Below the pieces are notes generated by a model, which did not search any database, was not told the DNA's origin, and saw only the letters and a list, made by a program, of their open reading frames with translations. The translations under genes and the position numbers were made by a program. Positions 13,491 through 13,618 of a DNA stretch of 13,618 nucleotides are shown in pieces (positions within the stretch are counted from its first letter, which is position 1; the number at the start of each line of letters is the position of its first letter). The stretch comes from Fidelibacterota bacterium 46_43 (GTDB lineage Bacteria > Fidelibacterota > Fidelibacteria > Fidelibacterales > Fidelibacteraceae), in NCBI GenBank assembly GCA_001509335.1, contig LGGY01000149.1:1-13618 (forward strand), read 5' to 3'.

Positions 13491-13513
13491 CCTCTGGAGA
13501 GGTGATTTAGGGG
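13489..13513 (+). repeat. CCCCTCT palindrome, REP-like candidate
   Basis: CCTCT (13491-13495) and AGAGG (13498-13502) form an interrupted palindrome. CCCC (13489-13492) can instead pair with GGGG (13510-13513). Palindromes of this kind followed by AGGGGTGTG are often dispersed between genes. Copy number cannot be judged from one window. Confidence 0.35.
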
Positions 13514-13579
13514 TGTGTAAAACCTGTAATAACCTGACTGCTTAACCAAAAACGCTTTTTATGTGATTTATAATTATTT

Positions 13580-13611
13580 ATATTTCTTTACCCCCGAAAT
13601 CGAAGAAATAT
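13580..13611. repeat. 9-bp perfect inverted repeat at the window end
   Basis: ATATTTCTT (13580-13588) and AAGAAATAT (13603-13611) are separated by 14 bases and followed by TTTATGA. It may be an operator or leader hairpin of a gene beyond the window, or chance in AT-rich DNA. Confidence 0.3.
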
Positions 13612-13618
13612 TTTATGA

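Larger units (their letters stand above)
13294..13618. other. 325-bp gene-free stretch with short repeats and hairpins
   Basis: No frame on either strand gives a protein with a start, a Shine-Dalgarno sequence and recognisable content. The first 220 bases are GC-richer, and the last 90 become very AT-rich, as a promoter region of a following gene would. It holds an AATCCG/CGGATT hairpin, a fragment resembling the DUF2147 3' end, a CCTCT/AGAGG palindrome and a 9-bp inverted repeat at the window edge. No tRNA-like cloverleaf was seen. Confidence 0.6.

Noticed and set aside
13294..13618. tRNA or CRISPR in the terminal gene-free stretch
   Set aside because: No cloverleaf pairing could be built around the GTTCAAAC-like text, and the direct repeats are too short and too few for an array.

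Overview
The window is ordinary bacterial chromosome, densely coded and moderate in GC, with a strong preference for CGG-type arginine codons. It carries a trimeric NADH-linked [FeFe]-hydrogenase operon, so the organism is very likely an anaerobic, fermentative, H2-cycling bacterium. A Sec signal peptide on two proteins and several membrane proteins give no firm phylum. An affiliation near the FCB-type environmental phyla is only an impression. No rRNA, tRNA, CRISPR array, transposase or phage gene was seen.

Layout: (1) 1-924, 3' part of a family-2 glycosyltransferase gene whose first codons lie outside the window. (2) 996-1553, an HPP-family membrane protein. (3) 1701-5168, an operon hydC-hydB-hydA with gaps of 10 and 14 bp, preceded by a 147-bp AT-rich leader with palindromes and followed by a 13-bp perfect hairpin and a weaker U-tailed one. 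(4) 5357-6508, a secreted phosphodiester glycosidase, overlapping by 18 bp at its 3' end a convergent CPBP/Abi membrane protein (6491-7207, minus). (5) 7308-9029 (minus), a two-gene unit: a NifX/NifB-C-like small protein followed by an FAD/NAD disulfide-type oxidoreductase, with a sigma70-like promoter and a perfect 16-bp palindrome over the predicted transcription start. (6) 9158-9928, an acyl-ACP thioesterase, divergent from (5). (7) 10023-12605 (minus), full-length ClpB. (8) 12772-13239, a secreted DUF2147 protein with a clear intrinsic terminator. (9) 13294-13618, no gene, but several short repeats and hairpins.

How the genes fit together: HydC (NuoE-like, [2Fe-2S]), HydB (NuoF-like, FMN/NADH/[4Fe-4S]) and HydA (H-cluster catalytic subunit) should form one soluble complex linking NAD(H) to H2. 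HydB is a compact 396-residue form without the extra ferredoxin domains of the Thermotoga type, which leaves open whether it is bifurcating or simply NADH-dependent. The minus-strand FAD oxidoreductase and NifX-like protein look like a second, separately regulated redox unit. The remaining genes (glycosyltransferase, thioesterase, glycosidase, ClpB, DUF2147) are housekeeping or envelope functions with no evident link to the hydrogenase.

I did not find a wholly new multi-gene system. The most useful leads are the TSCSPGW variant of the H-cluster L1 motif together with the compact HydB, the operator-like palindrome of the NifX-like/FAD operon, a CPBP protein that lacks two of its usual active-site residues, and a recurrent bipartite motif upstream of three genes.
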